Assembly: GCA_955652195.1 (NCBI GenBank)
Contig: CATPBC010000315.1
Location: 1 to 5,576 of the forward strand
DNA length: 5,576 bases
Direction of reading: 5' to 3'
From: an uncultured Xanthobacteraceae bacterium
GTDB taxonomy: Bacteria > Pseudomonadota > Alphaproteobacteria > Rhizobiales > Xanthobacteraceae
The position numbers and the translations under genes were made by a program. Below the pieces are notes generated by a model that ran no database searches, was not told the DNA's origin, and was given only the letters and a program-made list of their open reading frames with translations. The stretch's first letter is position 1; each line of letters opens with the position of its first letter. Of the stretch, positions 5,171 to 5,576 are shown piece by piece.

Positions 5171-5576
5171 ATGAGCTGGTCCGAAACGTTCCTCAAACTG
5201 TTGAAGGATAACGACGTCCGGCTCATCACCTATGTGCCGGACAACGTGCTCACGCCGCTGATCGCTGGAGTTAACGCCGACAATTATTTCTTACCGGTCA
5301 CCGCTACGCGCGAAGACGAGGCGATCGGTACCGTGAGCGGCGCCTATATGGCGGGGCTCCGTGGCGCGGTGATGATGCAGACGTCGGGCTTTGCGCTGAT
5401 CGCCAATGCACTCGCTTCGCTGGTGCTGCCGTATCAGATTCCGGCCGTCATGGTGATCTCCGAGCGCGGCACGCTGGGCGAATTCAACATCGGACAGTCT
5501 CTGGTCGCACGCACGATGCGACCGATGCTCGACACGCTCGGCATTGTGCACCACACCCTGACCGACGAAGCAAACT
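5171..5576 (+). CDS. Thiamine-diphosphate enzyme, sulfopyruvate/phosphonopyruvate decarboxylase alpha-subunit-like, 3' partial
   Basis: The first 135 residues are present and the frame is open to the window edge. They form the ThDP pyrimidine-binding (PYR) domain: DNDVRLITYVPDNVLTPLI (13-31), TREDEAIG (46-53), GAYMAGLRGAVMMQTSGFA (57-75), NALASLVLPYQIPAVMV (79-95), SERGTLGEFNIGQS (97-110) and a region heading into the domain end. Glu48 in TREDEA is placed like the catalytic Glu that activates the ThDP aminopyrimidine. This pattern is that of ComD-type sulfopyruvate decarboxylase alpha subunits and the related phosphonopyruvate decarboxylases, where the alpha chain is about 170-180 residues and the beta chain follows as a separate gene, or is fused. 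The start at ATG 5171 has only a weak ribosome-binding site; in-frame GTGs at 5159 and 5141 are alternatives. It is divergent from the Bug-family gene, suggesting uptake and breakdown of one substrate. In many soil bacteria such subunits lie in undefined catabolic loci, so the true substrate may be neither compound. Confidence 0.85.
   Translation, partial: MSWSETFLKLLKDNDVRLITYVPDNVLTPLIAGVNADNYFLPVTATREDEAIGTVSGAYMAGLRGAVMMQTSGFALIANALASLVLPYQIPAVMVISERGTLGEFNIGQSLVARTMRPMLDTLGIVHHTLTDEAN

Noticed and set aside
5291..5554. 87-codon open frame on - near the right edge.
   Set aside because: It is antisense to the ThDP-enzyme gene, which has clear family motifs; the His/Arg-rich translation is typical of a shadow.

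Overview
The window looks like chromosomal DNA from an alphaproteobacterium, most likely of the Rhizobiales and near Bradyrhizobium/Rhodopseudomonas. This rests on moderately high G+C, the character of the lipopolysaccharide genes, an orphan Bug-type solute-binding protein, a DUF1328 small membrane protein behind an EcfG-like promoter, and a mosaic palindromic repeat of a kind I associate with Rhizobiales intergenic DNA. I assigned the lineage from memory of these families; no search was run.

Left part (1-3365) is a cell-envelope block. It holds the 3' part of a GT9 ADP-heptose-type glycosyltransferase (+), an O-antigen ligase/polymerase-family membrane protein (-) that converges on it, and a WecA/WbpL-type polyprenyl-phosphate sugar-1-phosphate transferase (+) that diverges from the ligase. 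Together they cover three steps of O-polysaccharide/LPS assembly: starting the glycan on the lipid carrier, extending the core, and ligation or polymerisation at the periplasmic face. The WecA-like protein has Ala-Asp where the family normally has the Asp-Asp pair.

Middle part (3366-4056) holds two small membrane-protein genes on +. One encodes a 51-residue single-helix protein (3530-3685) with a strong Shine-Dalgarno sequence. The other encodes a 59-residue DUF1328 protein (3755-3934), preceded by a candidate general-stress (EcfG) promoter. Two large inverted repeats follow (3955-4001 and 4012-4056). They fill the space between convergent genes, and the second one supplies the stop codon of the next gene.

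Right part (4052-5576) is a separate metabolic module. A tripartite-tricarboxylate-type (Bug/TctC) periplasmic binding protein on - is transcribed away from a thiamine-diphosphate enzyme subunit of the sulfopyruvate/phosphonopyruvate decarboxylase alpha type on +, which runs off the window end. The pairing suggests uptake and decarboxylation of a small organic acid, but the substrate cannot be read from the sequence.

I saw no rRNA, tRNA, CRISPR array, transposase or phage gene. No stretch longer than 300 bases lacks a gene. I see no clearly new system; the points worth following are the altered active-site motif, the stress-type promoter and the stop-codon-bearing repeat.
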